Part shown: positions 29,431 through 39,086 of the stretch, in pieces
Layout of the letters: every line of letters begins with the position of its first letter
How positions within the stretch are numbered: position 1 is the first letter of the stretch
Source of the DNA: Oceanospirillum multiglobuliferum
GTDB lineage: Bacteria > Pseudomonadota > Gammaproteobacteria > Pseudomonadales > Halomonadaceae
Direction of reading: 5' to 3'
Assembly: GCF_900167095.1 (NCBI RefSeq)
Contig: NZ_FUXG01000001.1
Location: 228,239-292,238, forward strand
DNA length: 64,000 nt
Position numbers and translations under genes: made by a program
The notes under the pieces: generated by a model
What the model was told of the DNA's origin: nothing
What the model saw: only the letters and a program-made list of their open reading frames with translations
Database searches by the model: none

Positions 29431-31902
29431 TTAACCTGTTAATTCTGCCTCAATAATACTGACCTGATTCCGGCCATTTTGCTTAGCGTAGTATAAGCAA
29501 TGATCAGCCCGAGACAGTAAAGCATCCGCACTATTATCTTGTTCAGTGAAAGTTGCCACACCGATTGATACTGTGAATTTTAATATTTTCTGATCAGCAA
29601 GTTCCAGCTCCAGCGCTGCCAGTGTTTGTAACATGCGCTCTGCTACTTGCAGTGCTTGTGCTTGATCTGTTTGCGGTAGTACTACCGCAAATTCTTCTCC
29701 TCCTAAGCGCCCTGCGATATCGGTGTCTCGAAGTAAGCCTAAGCAGGTTTTTGCCAATAACCGTAGCACATCATCCCCAACGGCGTGACCATATTGGTCG
29801 TTAACTTTCTTAAAATGATCAATATCTATCATTAACAAAGAAAGTGGCGTTCCATATCGGTTAGAACGACTGAACTCAACTCCTAAGCGCTCCATAAACT
29901 GGCGGCGATTAGGTAGATTAGTCAGCTCATCGGTATTTGCAATGTACAGTAAACGGGCTTCTGCCTGATACTGCTCAATTAACATACTGACAAAGCCTGC
30001 ATGGCTTTCAATTAGCTCTAAGTCATGAGCGCTGGGGTGAGAGGGCTTAGCGTGATAAATCGCAAAGGTGCCTAATACACGACCATTTTTACCTAAGATA
30101 GGCTCAGACCAACAACTGGCTAAACCATAACTGATTGCCAAATCTTTATAGTTAGCCCAATAAGGGTGCTGTTGAATATCCTCTACAATAACTCGGGCTT
30201 TGCGATAGGCTGCAGTACCACAGGAACCTACCGCTTCGCCAATTGCGACCCCATCAATCGCCTTGTTATAGGCTTCAGGTAAGCTTGGGGCGGCGGCTAG
30301 ATGTAAATGTTGTCCAGAGCCATCTAGTAATAATACAGAGCACATAGCCCCTTTATCTTGAGCTTCAATACCCTTAATGATGAGCGTTAATACTTCATTT
30401 AATTCATAACCATTCAGTGCTGCCTGCATTGCTTGACTACGGCTACGCTCAAGCAGCAACAGAGCGTGCTGGCGAGTAACGTCTTCACCAGCACTGAGAG
30501 TACCTAGTATGTTACCCTCTACATCATATTGCAGCGCATTGTGCCATGCGATTAAACGAAGTTGTCCATTTTTAAGGCGGATAACACTCTCGGTATATCG
30601 TACTAAACTCGTCTGCCCTTGCATTAAATCTTTGTACTGTCCGCGCAATACCCTAGCCTGCTCAACAAAGCCCTCACTGAACCATTGCTTGTGCAAAATT
30701 TCATGTTCATCATAGCCTAACAGTTCACAACCTTTACGATTAATCAGATTAATATGACCATTAACATCAAGTGCAATAATGATAGTCTCAACCGTATCTA
30801 GGTAGGTTTGTGCTTTATCTCGTTCACGCTCTACTCTCTGATGAGTTTTAACTAGATCACGCATAATCCATAAAATTAGTAATGTCACCAGTAAACCAGT
30901 GAATAAAACAATATTAGCTCGGTTACTTTGAATGTTGCCTTGATTAACAAGCTCTTCAGGCGATATGGCAAACTCAAAGCGCCATTTACGTCCAACCGTC
31001 ATAAAATCAATTTGATGATGCAACCAATCTGGTTCAACACTCTCCCAGTTTCTTTTAGCAACGGCTCTATGAGTATTCTCTGTCACATCTACAACACTAA
31101 GTGCGACACCTGAGGAGTGTGCAAACTGTTCCAATAGAACTTGTGGTTTAACCAAAGCACCAACAAAACCTTGAATTCTTAACTTACGCTGCTGCGTATC
31201 TTGAGAAATATGTTCAGGGCCAAATACGGGCCGAAAAAAAACAACTGAGGCACTACCCTCACTGTCTTGTATCAATTTGAAAGGGGCAGTGGAGGCAAAC
31301 GGAATACCTTCTTCTAAGGTTGCTTGCATCGCTTTTTGATTCAGTGATCTAGAGCTTGCATCAAAACCAACTATTGAATGGTTTTTTTCCATTGGCTCTG
31401 TATAGAACACAGGGTAATACAGGGCATTATTTTGCGAAGGAATAGCAGTATTTTTAGCAGATGACAGTTCTGTAATATGCCCTGAGAAGCCTTGGCTTTG
31501 CAAAAAACGCTCAAAATTTGGACGCTCAGCATGCATAACTTTGGGCATCCAATGTATGGCCCAAAACTCAGGATGCCGCTGCAAAACAGTGTAGGTAAAA
31601 ACTTTAAACTCTTCGCGCTCAACTTTCTCGCTGCTGTCAATCAAAGCGCCAACAGCATCTAGCACCTCTGTTGTTGCGTTGATACTACTTAGTAATAAGG
31701 CTTGCCGCTCGTAGGCCATTGTCTCTGTAACAGCACGTTGTTCACGACCAACTAATAATTCCGTATACCAGTAAGCCAACAGGCTAATACTAAAACCAAC
31801 CACCGCAGTAATCCCTAAATAAAGGCGCTTACGCCCTTTTTTGGGAGATGCTGTCACTGAGGAAGTCTGTAATGGTCTTGCATTTATTGGCGTTTGGGGC
31901 AT
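29431..31902 (-). CDS. Membrane-bound CHASE-PAS-GAF-GGDEF diguanylate cyclase
   Basis: This ~823-residue sensor probably makes cyclic di-GMP in response to an extracytoplasmic signal. Order: N-terminal membrane helix (about 30-50); periplasmic CHASE-type domain (about 60-300; FWAIHWMPKV, FFRPVFG); second membrane helix (about 320-340); PAS domain (about 360-480; GHINLINRKGCELLGY); GAF domain (about 490-640; GSCGTAAYRKARVIVEDI); GGDEF domain (about 650-820). The catalytic motif is GGEEF and an RDTD inhibitory I-site lies five residues before it, so the enzyme looks active and product-inhibited. No EAL domain is seen. The start is uncertain: ATG 31920 or, chosen here, ATG 31902 with GGA upstream. 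Confidence 0.9.
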   Translation of the reverse strand: MPQTPINARPLQTSSVTASPKKGRKRLYLGITAVVGFSISLLAYWYTELLVGREQRAVTETMAYERQALLLSSINATTEVLDAVGALIDSSEKVEREEFKVFTYTVLQRHPEFWAIHWMPKVMHAERPNFERFLQSQGFSGHITELSSAKNTAIPSQNNALYYPVFYTEPMEKNHSIVGFDASSRSLNQKAMQATLEEGIPFASTAPFKLIQDSEGSASVVFFRPVFGPEHISQDTQQRKLRIQGFVGALVKPQVLLEQFAHSSGVALSVVDVTENTHRAVAKRNWESVEPDWLHHQIDFMTVGRKWRFEFAISPEELVNQGNIQSNRANIVLFTGLLVTLLILWIMRDLVKTHQRVERERDKAQTYLDTVETIIIALDVNGHINLINRKGCELLGYDEHEILHKQWFSEGFVEQARVLRGQYKDLMQGQTSLVRYTESVIRLKNGQLRLIAWHNALQYDVEGNILGTLSAGEDVTRQHALLLLERSRSQAMQAALNGYELNEVLTLIIKGIEAQDKGAMCSVLLLDGSGQHLHLAAAPSLPEAYNKAIDGVAIGEAVGSCGTAAYRKARVIVEDIQQHPYWANYKDLAISYGLASCWSEPILGKNGRVLGTFAIYHAKPSHPSAHDLELIESHAGFVSMLIEQYQAEARLLYIANTDELTNLPNRRQFMERLGVEFSRSNRYGTPLSLLMIDIDHFKKVNDQYGHAVGDDVLRLLAKTCLGLLRDTDIAGRLGGEEFAVVLPQTDQAQALQVAERMLQTLAALELELADQKILKFTVSIGVATFTEQDNSADALLSRADHCLYYAKQNGRNQVSIIEAELTG

Positions 31903-31937
31903 ATATAAAATCCGAACCATTACACTAGGGTTAACAC

Positions 31938-31981
31938 AGAAGAGGCCCTATACGATAAACCTATCAATATTGGCCTCTTCT
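31938..31981 (-). terminator. Terminator-like hairpin between the YebC-family gene and the GGDEF gene
   Basis: AGAAGAGGCC at 31938-31947 and GGCCTCTTCT at 31972-31981 form a perfect 10-base-pair stem with a 24-base loop. There is no clean T-run on the minus strand, so it may be a leader structure of the GGDEF gene or a weak terminator for the upstream one. Confidence 0.5.
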
Positions 31982-32110
31982 ATTAAGTACTCATGCAGAA
32001 ACCTTTCCAAAAGTGTTCTTATATTCTCTGGCCACTGACCGGAAAATACCAAAATACTTTTATTCAGGTGCTTACCTAGCATTTAAAATGACAAGCTGGC
32101 TCACTTCTTA

Positions 32111-32830
32111 CTACTGCTGAACATTGTGATAGACGTTTTGCACGTCATCTAAGTCATTTAGTAAGTCTAAGAATTTTTGGAACATTGCCTTATCATCATC
32201 ACTGGATATTTCAGTGCTGTTTTGTGGTACAAACTGTATTTCGTCGACCTCAAAATCAATCTCACCGAAAGTATCTGTTAATGCTGTTTTTGCTTTAAAG
32301 TAATCGGTATTCGGTGCGAAGACAGTAATTATGCCCTCTTCATTTTCGATCTCACCAACATCCACATCCGCTTCCATTAGTGCTTCTAAAACAGCTTCTT
32401 CATCATCATGTTTAAACGCAAAAATTGCGCTGTGATCAAACATGTGGCTTACGCTGCCTTGAGTACCAATTTTGCATTTCGTTTTAGTAAAGCAAGTACG
32501 CACATCACCGAAAGTACGATTTGGGTTGTCTGTTAAGCAATCCACAATCACCATACAGCCACCTGGACCAAAACCTTCATAGCGTGCTGTGGCAAAGTCT
32601 TCGCCCTGACCACCTTTAGCTTTTTCAATCGCTTTCTCAATCACATGGCTAGGTACTTGATCTTTCTTGGCACGTTCAAGTAGTGAACGTAACGATAAGT
32701 TACCAGCAGGGTCAACGCCACCTGCTTTAGCACAAACGTAAATTTCACGACCGTATTTACTATAAACTTTGGTTTTCTGACCAGCCGTTTTGGCCATCGA
32801 TTCTTTACGGTTTTGGAAGGCTCTGCCCAT
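32111..32830 (-). CDS. YebC/PmpR-family regulatory or translation factor
   Basis: The 239-residue protein belongs to the YebC/TACO1 family. Members have been described as DNA-binding regulators (PmpR) and, more recently, as factors that relieve ribosome stalling at proline stretches. Signature parts are [21 protein letters not shown] (in part), [19 protein letters not shown], the [19 protein letters not shown] helix and [23 protein letters not shown] (in part). The MGRAF(Q/E)NRK opening resembles the YeeN-type subgroup rather than the ruvC-linked YebC, and indeed no ruv genes are nearby. Function here is therefore uncertain. Confidence 0.88.
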   Translation of the reverse strand: MGRAFQNRKESMAKTAGQKTKVYSKYGREIYVCAKAGGVDPAGNLSLRSLLERAKKDQVPSHVIEKAIEKAKGGQGEDFATARYEGFGPGGCMVIVDCLTDNPNRTFGDVRTCFTKTKCKIGTQGSVSHMFDHSAIFAFKHDDEEAVLEALMEADVDVGEIENEEGIITVFAPNTDYFKAKTALTDTFGEIDFEVDEIQFVPQNSTEISSDDDKAMFQKFLDLLNDLDDVQNVYHNVQQ

Positions 32831-32940
32831 TGCGATGTCCCATTATCTCGGTTCAAAATGAAAATTTTAAAGTTAAGCTTAAGTATATAAAATATTAAAC
32901 GAGGATTTAATACCGTGCATTCTAAGGGATATAGTCCTGT

Positions 32941-33399
32941 TTATTCTTCAGTATTTTTAGCCTTGGCTTTCAGCCACGGATTAACCGCAGGTTGCGTCCC
33001 CTTTGTCTGACCTGTATTTCTCTTAGAGACGCTGCCATTTGATCTATTATTTTGACCTTTTTGTGCCGCTGCTGCTTGGCTTGTATTTTTAGATAAGCTT
33101 AACGTAGCCCTAGCTTTTTCAGCCTCTAATGCTCTAGTAGTTTTAGTTGCGCGCTTACGAGCAGAGGCACCCTTCATTTTTAAATAGAGTGTCTCAACCT
33201 GTTGTCTTGCCCAAGGGGTTTTTCGTAAGAACTTTAAACTTGATTTGATTGTGGGATCACTTTTAAAGCAGTTAATGGCAATCTGTTCAGCCAGTTGCGC
33301 CCAACCATAATGCTCAACCAGCTCAGTTAAAATAGCCTCCAGCTTCACGCCATGAAGTGGATCGGACTTAGATATTGGTTTTGCGGACGGTTGATTCAT
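32941..33399 (-). CDS. VF530 (DUF2132) family small protein with basic tail
   Basis: The first ~75 residues match the VF530/DUF2132 family: [21 protein letters not shown], then [24 protein letters not shown]. That fold is a small all-helical domain proposed to bind DNA. Residues 77-152 form a low-complexity, lysine-, alanine- and asparagine-rich tail that is longer than in typical 75-90 residue members and looks disordered. It precedes the YebC-family gene on the same strand and follows the phosphatase-kinase gene. Function unknown. Confidence 0.8.
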   Translation of the reverse strand: MNQPSAKPISKSDPLHGVKLEAILTELVEHYGWAQLAEQIAINCFKSDPTIKSSLKFLRKTPWARQQVETLYLKMKGASARKRATKTTRALEAEKARATLSLSKNTSQAAAAQKGQNNRSNGSVSKRNTGQTKGTQPAVNPWLKAKAKNTEE

Positions 33400-33420
33400 A
33401 ACATCTCATCAATAAAAGAG

Positions 33421-35145
33421 CTAATGCATTAAGCTCAACAGTAACAATAGTAACAGCACACCAGATAAACCTTTCCAAAAGACTAACGGGCTACGCTCAG
33501 CCAAAGGCATTTGGGTCTCTTTAATATAGTGCGGATTAGGTTTTTTTAGGTCATAAATAAATTCAGATAATCTACGATACCGTAGCTCTGGGTTAGGCTG
33601 CAAAGCTCGACGTAAAGCACCATCCAGCCAAACCGGTATCATGGGATTATATTGAAAACTCGGCATATACTCTAATCGAGAGATATCCGCTCGACTGTGC
33701 AAGCTATCCATTTGATCAACATAGACCTTTTGTCCGGTTAACATCCAATAAGCAATGGCTGCGAGCGAGAACTGATCTGCATTGGCATTAGGCTCCCGAC
33801 TTAAGCGATATTCAGGTGCAGTATAGCTAGAGAAGCCAACCATTTTAGCTATCACTAAAGGCGAAGGTAAATCTACAGCCCCTGGCACAGCACATGAGGC
33901 AAAATCGATCAGTTTGATCATGCCCATTTGATCTACCAAAATATTATCAGGATGCAAGCCTTGGCATAAAATATCTCGACGATGCAAAGCACGAATTGCT
34001 TTCACCATTTGCTCAATTAAGTCGATCATACGCCTTAAATCGGTATTAGGATTTTGAGCAATCCACTCAGTCAATGTACGACCATCAACATATTCACGTA
34101 GATAATAGAGTGAGTTGCGAGGCCTAGAGGCATCAACAATCTTAGCAACATAGGGTGAGTTAACACGCTCAACCACCCATTGCTGCATAATAAACTGCCG
34201 AATAAAGTCTTTACGCATCGCCAATTGTGGCGCGGGTGCTTTTAGTACCATCTGCCGCCCAGTATGTTTGTCTCTGACACGGTAGATACAGCTCATAGCA
34301 CTTTTATTGAGCACTTCTTCTATACGATAACCGTCTAGCTCTTCACCCACGTTCATATCATTTGGCACAGGCAAGGCACCAAAGGCGTCAGCAATGCTCT
34401 CGCCTTGCTCATCTGGCAATAAGTCTACACGCGCCAACTGAAAGCAAAAGTGCGTACTGCTGTAACCTCTAGCACTGGCCTTTTCGCATGCGGTATGTAG
34501 TATTTGATCACAAGCCTGATTCAAGTCAGCGGCATACTGGCGAATTAACTGTACATAATCACTTGCCACCAAAGTGCCTTTGGCAGCTTGTGTCGTAAAT
34601 AGAAAAATATCACCTTGTTTGAGATTAAATTGGTGATAATCAATATCCACACTAGGGTCTAAACCCAATGCTCGGGAAGGGTAGCGATAACCCCCCATAA
34701 AATTAGTGTGCTCTCGGCTGACTTGCTCAAACTCACCACCCCGTAGACGAAACACCAGTGTATCACCCATATGAAAAAGATGGCCCTGCCGCCCTTTCAA
34801 AACAACAGCACTAAAAGAGCTGATGTAGTTACCATTGGCAACATTTTTACCTTGGCTGAACAACCAGCTATTCAGTGCACTTAGTACCTTAGTAGCTGAT
34901 GTTTTAACATCCCAGTTATCAGGGGTTGCATAATAATCTGCGAGAAAGCCTCGAGTACAAGTTTCGGCGGCTTGCTTAGCAATTACATTGCGCCATGTAG
35001 AATCGGCCACTACGGCTGCAATACCTTTGGCGGCTAAAGCCGAACCCTCTGGAATTTTGACCGACATAGTGGATCGAACTGAGTTTTTATCCGGTGCGAT
35101 AAAAGCTTGCCCATAACTGATTTTCAGCTGACTGTCGTTGGTCAT
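33421..35145 (-). CDS. PP2C-like phosphatase / Ser-Thr kinase fusion, both active sites apparently degenerate
   Basis: The 574-residue protein has a PP2C-like domain (about 1-240), a protein-kinase fold (about 260-520) and one C-terminal membrane helix (about 548-572). This bifunctional architecture is known in pseudomonads, often beside nitrate assimilation genes. Here key residues differ. In the kinase, the expected H-x-D of the catalytic loop reads LCQGLHPDN, replacing the base aspartate by glycine, and DFG is DFAS; the VLK lysine and APE motif remain. In the phosphatase, the usual DG metal motifs read VADST and FTTQAAK. The ATG at 35145 is chosen because the 54-residue extension to 35307 lacks family resemblance. 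Activity is doubtful; a binding role is possible. Confidence 0.83.
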   Translation of the reverse strand: MTNDSQLKISYGQAFIAPDKNSVRSTMSVKIPEGSALAAKGIAAVVADSTWRNVIAKQAAETCTRGFLADYYATPDNWDVKTSATKVLSALNSWLFSQGKNVANGNYISSFSAVVLKGRQGHLFHMGDTLVFRLRGGEFEQVSREHTNFMGGYRYPSRALGLDPSVDIDYHQFNLKQGDIFLFTTQAAKGTLVASDYVQLIRQYAADLNQACDQILHTACEKASARGYSSTHFCFQLARVDLLPDEQGESIADAFGALPVPNDMNVGEELDGYRIEEVLNKSAMSCIYRVRDKHTGRQMVLKAPAPQLAMRKDFIRQFIMQQWVVERVNSPYVAKIVDASRPRNSLYYLREYVDGRTLTEWIAQNPNTDLRRMIDLIEQMVKAIRALHRRDILCQGLHPDNILVDQMGMIKLIDFASCAVPGAVDLPSPLVIAKMVGFSSYTAPEYRLSREPNANADQFSLAAIAYWMLTGQKVYVDQMDSLHSRADISRLEYMPSFQYNPMIPVWLDGALRRALQPNPELRYRRLSEFIYDLKKPNPHYIKETQMPLAERSPLVFWKGLSGVLLLLLLLSLMH

Positions 35146-35479
35146 CGCTCTCATACCTGAGCTAAAAATGAGCGCCACCTGCCCAAAACTAGGGCAATAA
35201 TAGCGACTAAATGCACTAAACAGGGGACAACGCCCTGATGCCTGATAATATCCTGCAAATATTATGCTACAGCTAAAAAACCAGTGCACTGAATTCCCAA
35301 TGATCACTTTAAACTATATGACCAAGCATTCTTTTCGCTGTTCTTTAGTAGGAGTCTGCCGCATAGGCAATGGTATTAAGCGACATCACCCTATATAATC
35401 CTGCCAGCTTTTTACAGGGTTACAATCGTATATATTGCAACCTAGTCTCTTCACTTATTTAATTTTTGGGGTCAGAACG

Positions 35480-36013
35480 ATGGATTTCGATAAAATTCCT
35501 GCGGGCAAAGATGCACCAAACGATATCTATGTAGTGATTGAAATTCCGGCGAACAGCTCTCCGATCAAATACGAGATCGAAAAAGACTACAGCGCCATCA
35601 TGGTTGACCGTTTCATGGCAACCCCTATGTTCTACCCAGCAAACTACGGTTTCATCCCTAACACACTATCAGACGATGGTGATGCACTGGACGTGTTGGT
35701 CATTACACCATATCCAGTACTGCCAGGTTCTGTAATTCGCTGCCGTCCAGTTGGCGTACTGAACATGACAGACGAAGCTGGCTCTGACGCTAAACTGGTT
35801 GCTGTTCCACATGACAAGCTAACCACTGTTTACAAAGATATCCAAGATATTGGTGATCTGCCTGAATTGCTACGTCGTCAAATTTCTCACTTCTTCGAGA
35901 ACTACAAAGACCTAGAAGATGGCAAGTGGGTTAAAGTTGACGGTTGGGCGGATGCTGCTGCAGCACGTCAAGCGATTGTTGAGTCTATCGCTGCTTTCGA
36001 AGCGAGCAAGTAA
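35480..36013 (+). CDS. ppa: Inorganic pyrophosphatase, family I
   Basis: Ppa hydrolyses pyrophosphate, pulling biosynthetic reactions forward. The 177-residue product has the family I signature with metal-binding aspartates in [15 protein letters not shown], plus [20 protein letters not shown] and the later [17 protein letters not shown]. The frame extends upstream to 35435, but the ATG at 35480 begins the usual MDFDKIPAG. Codon choice is notably biased toward C-ending codons, as expected for a highly expressed gene. Confidence 0.97.
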   Translation: MDFDKIPAGKDAPNDIYVVIEIPANSSPIKYEIEKDYSAIMVDRFMATPMFYPANYGFIPNTLSDDGDALDVLVITPYPVLPGSVIRCRPVGVLNMTDEAGSDAKLVAVPHDKLTTVYKDIQDIGDLPELLRRQISHFFENYKDLEDGKWVKVDGWADAAAARQAIVESIAAFEASK

Positions 36014-36074
36014 TCCTGCTACGCTAGGCTAAGATGTTGTGCTTACGACAAAGTTGGTATGACATTTAGTTGAT

Positions 36075-36110
36075 AAAAAAACCGCATGGCAAACACTATG
36101 CGGTTTTTTA
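36075..36110. terminator. Bidirectional terminator after ppa
   Basis: AAAAAACCGCAT and ATGCGGTTTTTT form a 12-base-pair stem around a roughly 11-base loop, with T-runs on both strands. It serves ppa (plus) and the convergent AraC-type regulator (minus). Confidence 0.9.
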
Positions 36111-36112
36111 TT

Positions 36113-37144
36113 TTAATCTAGATTCTGCATTAAACGTTTACGCGTTTGAGTCGGTGACTCGCCATACCAGCGTTTAAACGCTCGGCAAAAGTTACCAAGG
36201 TGTGTAAAGCCTAAACGGTAACTAATTTCCCCCATCGAAAGATGATTCAAACGCAGCCAATGTAAAGCCTGTTTCTGGCGTACATCATCTAATAGTTGTT
36301 GATAAGTTTGCCCTTTCTTTTGCAGCCGTCTCTGTAATGTCCGCTGGCTAAGGTTCAAATGTTCGGCTAACTGCATCAAAGTTAGCGTGCCTATTGGCTC
36401 ATGTTGTACTAAAAGTGCTTGAATGCGTGCCAATAGATCTTTCTGATCCATGCGCGCCAAATAGTTTGCGACTAGCACATCATTTTGTGCAGCTAGTTCA
36501 GGACTAGCGGTTAATAAGGGCTGGAACATTGCAGAGGTGTTAAAAATAATGCGATCAGAAGCACTGTTAAAGTACACCGGACACTTAAACAAGCGTGTCC
36601 AAGGGGTTGGGTTTTGAGGTTGTGGGCGGCTAAGCCAAATACTTTGCGGGCCGAAGTCAGGTCGATAAATATGGCGAGCGGTTAGAACACAAGTGCCTAT
36701 AAAAGCATCACAGGCCTCTGGTGGAATCATTCTAGGGTCAATGCCTTCACGCAGATTCAATTCAATTTCGACTCTATCGCCTTTGGTCAGCACAGTCATA
36801 TCAGCATAGTCAGCAAACATACGTAAGTTCTGCGCCAGTCGTCCAAAACCCTCCATCAAGGTATCACTGGCCCAAATGGCAAAACCTAAAGCATGCCAAG
36901 AGGTGGGACGCATAAAACGTGCAACTGTTAAACCAAAAGCTTCATCCTGTGTCACATTACGTGCTAAGCGCCAAAGCCGATCAATTCTATGAAGGCTATA
37001 GCGAGTATCTAAATGATTGGCTTGCTGTTGATCAATACCTACGCGCTCTAAGAACACAGCGCCTTCCAATTGGTAATATTCAAGAGCGCGTCCAATAACA
37101 ACTGCCCAGCTTCCCATAATACTAGCCTGTTTATTTTCAGGCAT
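36113..37144 (-). CDS. AraC-family transcriptional regulator (arabinose-binding-like N domain)
   Basis: The 343-residue protein has an N-terminal ~200-residue domain of the type found in OruR/ArgR-like and lipid-pathway AraC regulators, containing TSWHALGFAIWASDTLMEGF, and a C-terminal pair of helix-turn-helix motifs (about 250-340): LAEHLNLSQRTLQRRLQKKG and ISYRLGFTHLGNFCRAFKRW. A strong AGGAGG lies seven bases before the ATG at 37144, so the longer frame to 37195 is not used. It is divergent from the acyl-CoA ligase and thiolase genes, suggesting it controls them. Confidence 0.9.
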   Translation of the reverse strand: MPENKQASIMGSWAVVIGRALEYYQLEGAVFLERVGIDQQQANHLDTRYSLHRIDRLWRLARNVTQDEAFGLTVARFMRPTSWHALGFAIWASDTLMEGFGRLAQNLRMFADYADMTVLTKGDRVEIELNLREGIDPRMIPPEACDAFIGTCVLTARHIYRPDFGPQSIWLSRPQPQNPTPWTRLFKCPVYFNSASDRIIFNTSAMFQPLLTASPELAAQNDVLVANYLARMDQKDLLARIQALLVQHEPIGTLTLMQLAEHLNLSQRTLQRRLQKKGQTYQQLLDDVRQKQALHWLRLNHLSMGEISYRLGFTHLGNFCRAFKRWYGESPTQTRKRLMQNLD

Positions 37145-37358
37145 TGCTGTGCCTCCTTTTTCTACCAACAGCACTCTACTTAAGCACCTGAACAAAAGTA
37201 TTTCGGCATTTTAACTCTTTTTCGATCATTAGCCGCCATTTACTTATCTTGTCACGCCAATCACTTGTTTGATCAGGTCTTTTAAGACAAAAATCCCTCA
37301 GTGCTGCGCATTGACGCTATCAGCACTGTGCATAAAACAACAACAATGGAGATGCAGA

Positions 37359-38999
37359 ATGCCAACCAAGATCCTTCCCAGCGCAGACGCCGCTCAAGCT
37401 TACCCTTTATTGATTAAACAAATTTTTGCTTCCGCAGGTCGATTTGAACCTAATAACCAAATCATTTATCGAGGTGAGCAGAGCTTTAGCTATCAACAAT
37501 TCCGTGATCGAGTACAACAACTGGCAAATGCAATGACCGCTGCTGGCGTACAGGCAGGGGATACGGTAGCGGTTATGGATTGGGACAGCCATCGCTATCT
37601 GGAGTGCTATTTTGCCATTCCAATGCTAGGAGCCGTGCTACATCATGTGAATATTCGCTTATCACCTGAGCAGATCGCTTACACCATGAACCATGCGGAG
37701 GACAAAGTAGTACTGGTACATGATGACTTTGTTCCGCTGATTGAACAGATTCAAAACCACTTAAGCACAGTCGAAGGTTATATACGCTTATCAGATGGAC
37801 AGCCAAGCGTTAGCCAGAAAGTTGAATTTATTGGTGAATATGAGGCGCTTTTAGCCGCAGAGAGCCCTGTCTGCGCCTTCCCTGACTTTGATGAAAATAG
37901 CATCGCGACAACTTTTTATACCACAGGCACAACCGGCAATCCGAAGGGCGTATTCTTTAGCCACCGCCAATTGGTATTACACACCTTAAACATGATGGGT
38001 ATGCTCGGCAGCTATGATGGCCTGCCACTGCTACGCTCTGATTCGGTCTATATGCCAATTACGCCTATGTTTCATGTTCACGCATGGGGCGTACCTTATG
38101 TTGCCGTGATGTTGAACGTGACACAGGTTTACCCAGGGCGTTATGAGCCAGATAAGTTGGTTGGTTTGATCCGTGATTACAAAGTAACGATCTCCCACTG
38201 CGTACCGACCATTTTACAGATGTTGCTCAGCTGTGAAACCGGACAGAAAACCCGCCTTGATAATTGGAAGGTATTGATTGGTGGTAGCGCGCTACCTATG
38301 GGATTAGCCCTTGCAGCCACAGAAAAAGGGGCTGACATCTACTCCGCCTATGGTATGTCCGAAACCTGTCCGCTGCTTACTATTACCCATCTCAACAAAG
38401 AGATTCGTGCACTACCCATTGAGGAGCAGTTGAAATACCGCACTTTAACAGGTGTTGCTTCTAACATGGTGGATCTGACGATTACAGAACCAGATGGCCA
38501 ACTAGCTGACCATGACGGCACGGCTGTTGGTGAAATTACCGTACAGGCACCTTGGCTAACTCAAGGCTACTTCAAAGAATTGCAAAAACAGGAAGAACTT
38601 TGGGAGGGTGGGCGTCTGCATACCGGTGATGTGGCCTGTATTCACCCTGATGGTTTTATCGAGATTAAAGATCGTATTAAAGATGTGATTAAAACAGGTG
38701 GCGAGTGGGTTTCCTCTATTGAGCTAGAGAACCTGATCAGCCAACACCCCGCGGTGGCGGCTGTGGCAGTGGTTGGTGTGCCTGACACGGAATGGGGAGA
38801 GCGCCCTTACGCGATGGTAGTACCGAAAACCTCAGAGGTAGATGCAGCACAAATCAAACAACATCTACAGCAGTTCGTCAGCAGTGGTCAGATCACAAAA
38901 TGGTCAATTCCAGAGCATATTGATCTAGTAGACGATATCCCTAAAACCTCTGTGGGTAAAATTAACAAAAAAGCGATTCGAGAGCAGTTACAGGCTTAA
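37359..38999 (+). CDS. Fatty-acid (medium/long-chain) CoA ligase, AlkK-like
   Basis: This 546-residue AMP-forming ligase activates a carboxylic acid to its CoA thioester through an acyl-adenylate. Motifs include TTFYTTGTTGNPKGVFFSH (P-loop), YSAYGMSETCPL (A5), HTGDVACIHPDGFIEIKDR (A7/A8) and the catalytic lysine in KTSVGKINKKAI near residue 537. The VYMPITPMFHVHAWGVPY segment is typical of AlkK/medium-chain acyl-CoA ligases. The ATG at 37359 follows GGAG. It is followed 87 bases later by a thiolase, and divergent from an AraC-type regulator, which suggests a beta-oxidation role. Confidence 0.9.
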   Translation: MPTKILPSADAAQAYPLLIKQIFASAGRFEPNNQIIYRGEQSFSYQQFRDRVQQLANAMTAAGVQAGDTVAVMDWDSHRYLECYFAIPMLGAVLHHVNIRLSPEQIAYTMNHAEDKVVLVHDDFVPLIEQIQNHLSTVEGYIRLSDGQPSVSQKVEFIGEYEALLAAESPVCAFPDFDENSIATTFYTTGTTGNPKGVFFSHRQLVLHTLNMMGMLGSYDGLPLLRSDSVYMPITPMFHVHAWGVPYVAVMLNVTQVYPGRYEPDKLVGLIRDYKVTISHCVPTILQMLLSCETGQKTRLDNWKVLIGGSALPMGLALAATEKGADIYSAYGMSETCPLLTITHLNKEIRALPIEEQLKYRTLTGVASNMVDLTITEPDGQLADHDGTAVGEITVQAPWLTQGYFKELQKQEELWEGGRLHTGDVACIHPDGFIEIKDRIKDVIKTGGEWVSSIELENLISQHPAVAAVAVVGVPDTEWGERPYAMVVPKTSEVDAAQIKQHLQQFVSSGQITKWSIPEHIDLVDDIPKTSVGKINKKAIREQLQA

Positions 39000-39025
39000 T
39001 ACTGCAAACTCAACTGAACAAAACA

Positions 39026-39049
39026 CGCTAGGGCATTAGCGTCCTAGCG
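39026..39049 (+). repeat. Hairpin between the acyl-CoA ligase and thiolase genes
   Basis: CGCTAGG at 39026-39032 pairs with CCTAGCG at 39043-39049, and a second smaller repeat (GCATTAGC) lies in the loop. No T-tract follows, so read-through into the thiolase is expected. Confidence 0.4.
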
Positions 39050-39086
39050 ATAATTGACCTGATATTCAGCATAGATAGGATTTACT

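Noticed and set aside
35146..35307. 54-residue N-terminal extension of the phosphatase-kinase gene
   Set aside because: No resemblance to the family start, and the ATG at 35145 begins the usual PP2C-like opening; the extension also uses up the divergent promoter region of ppa.
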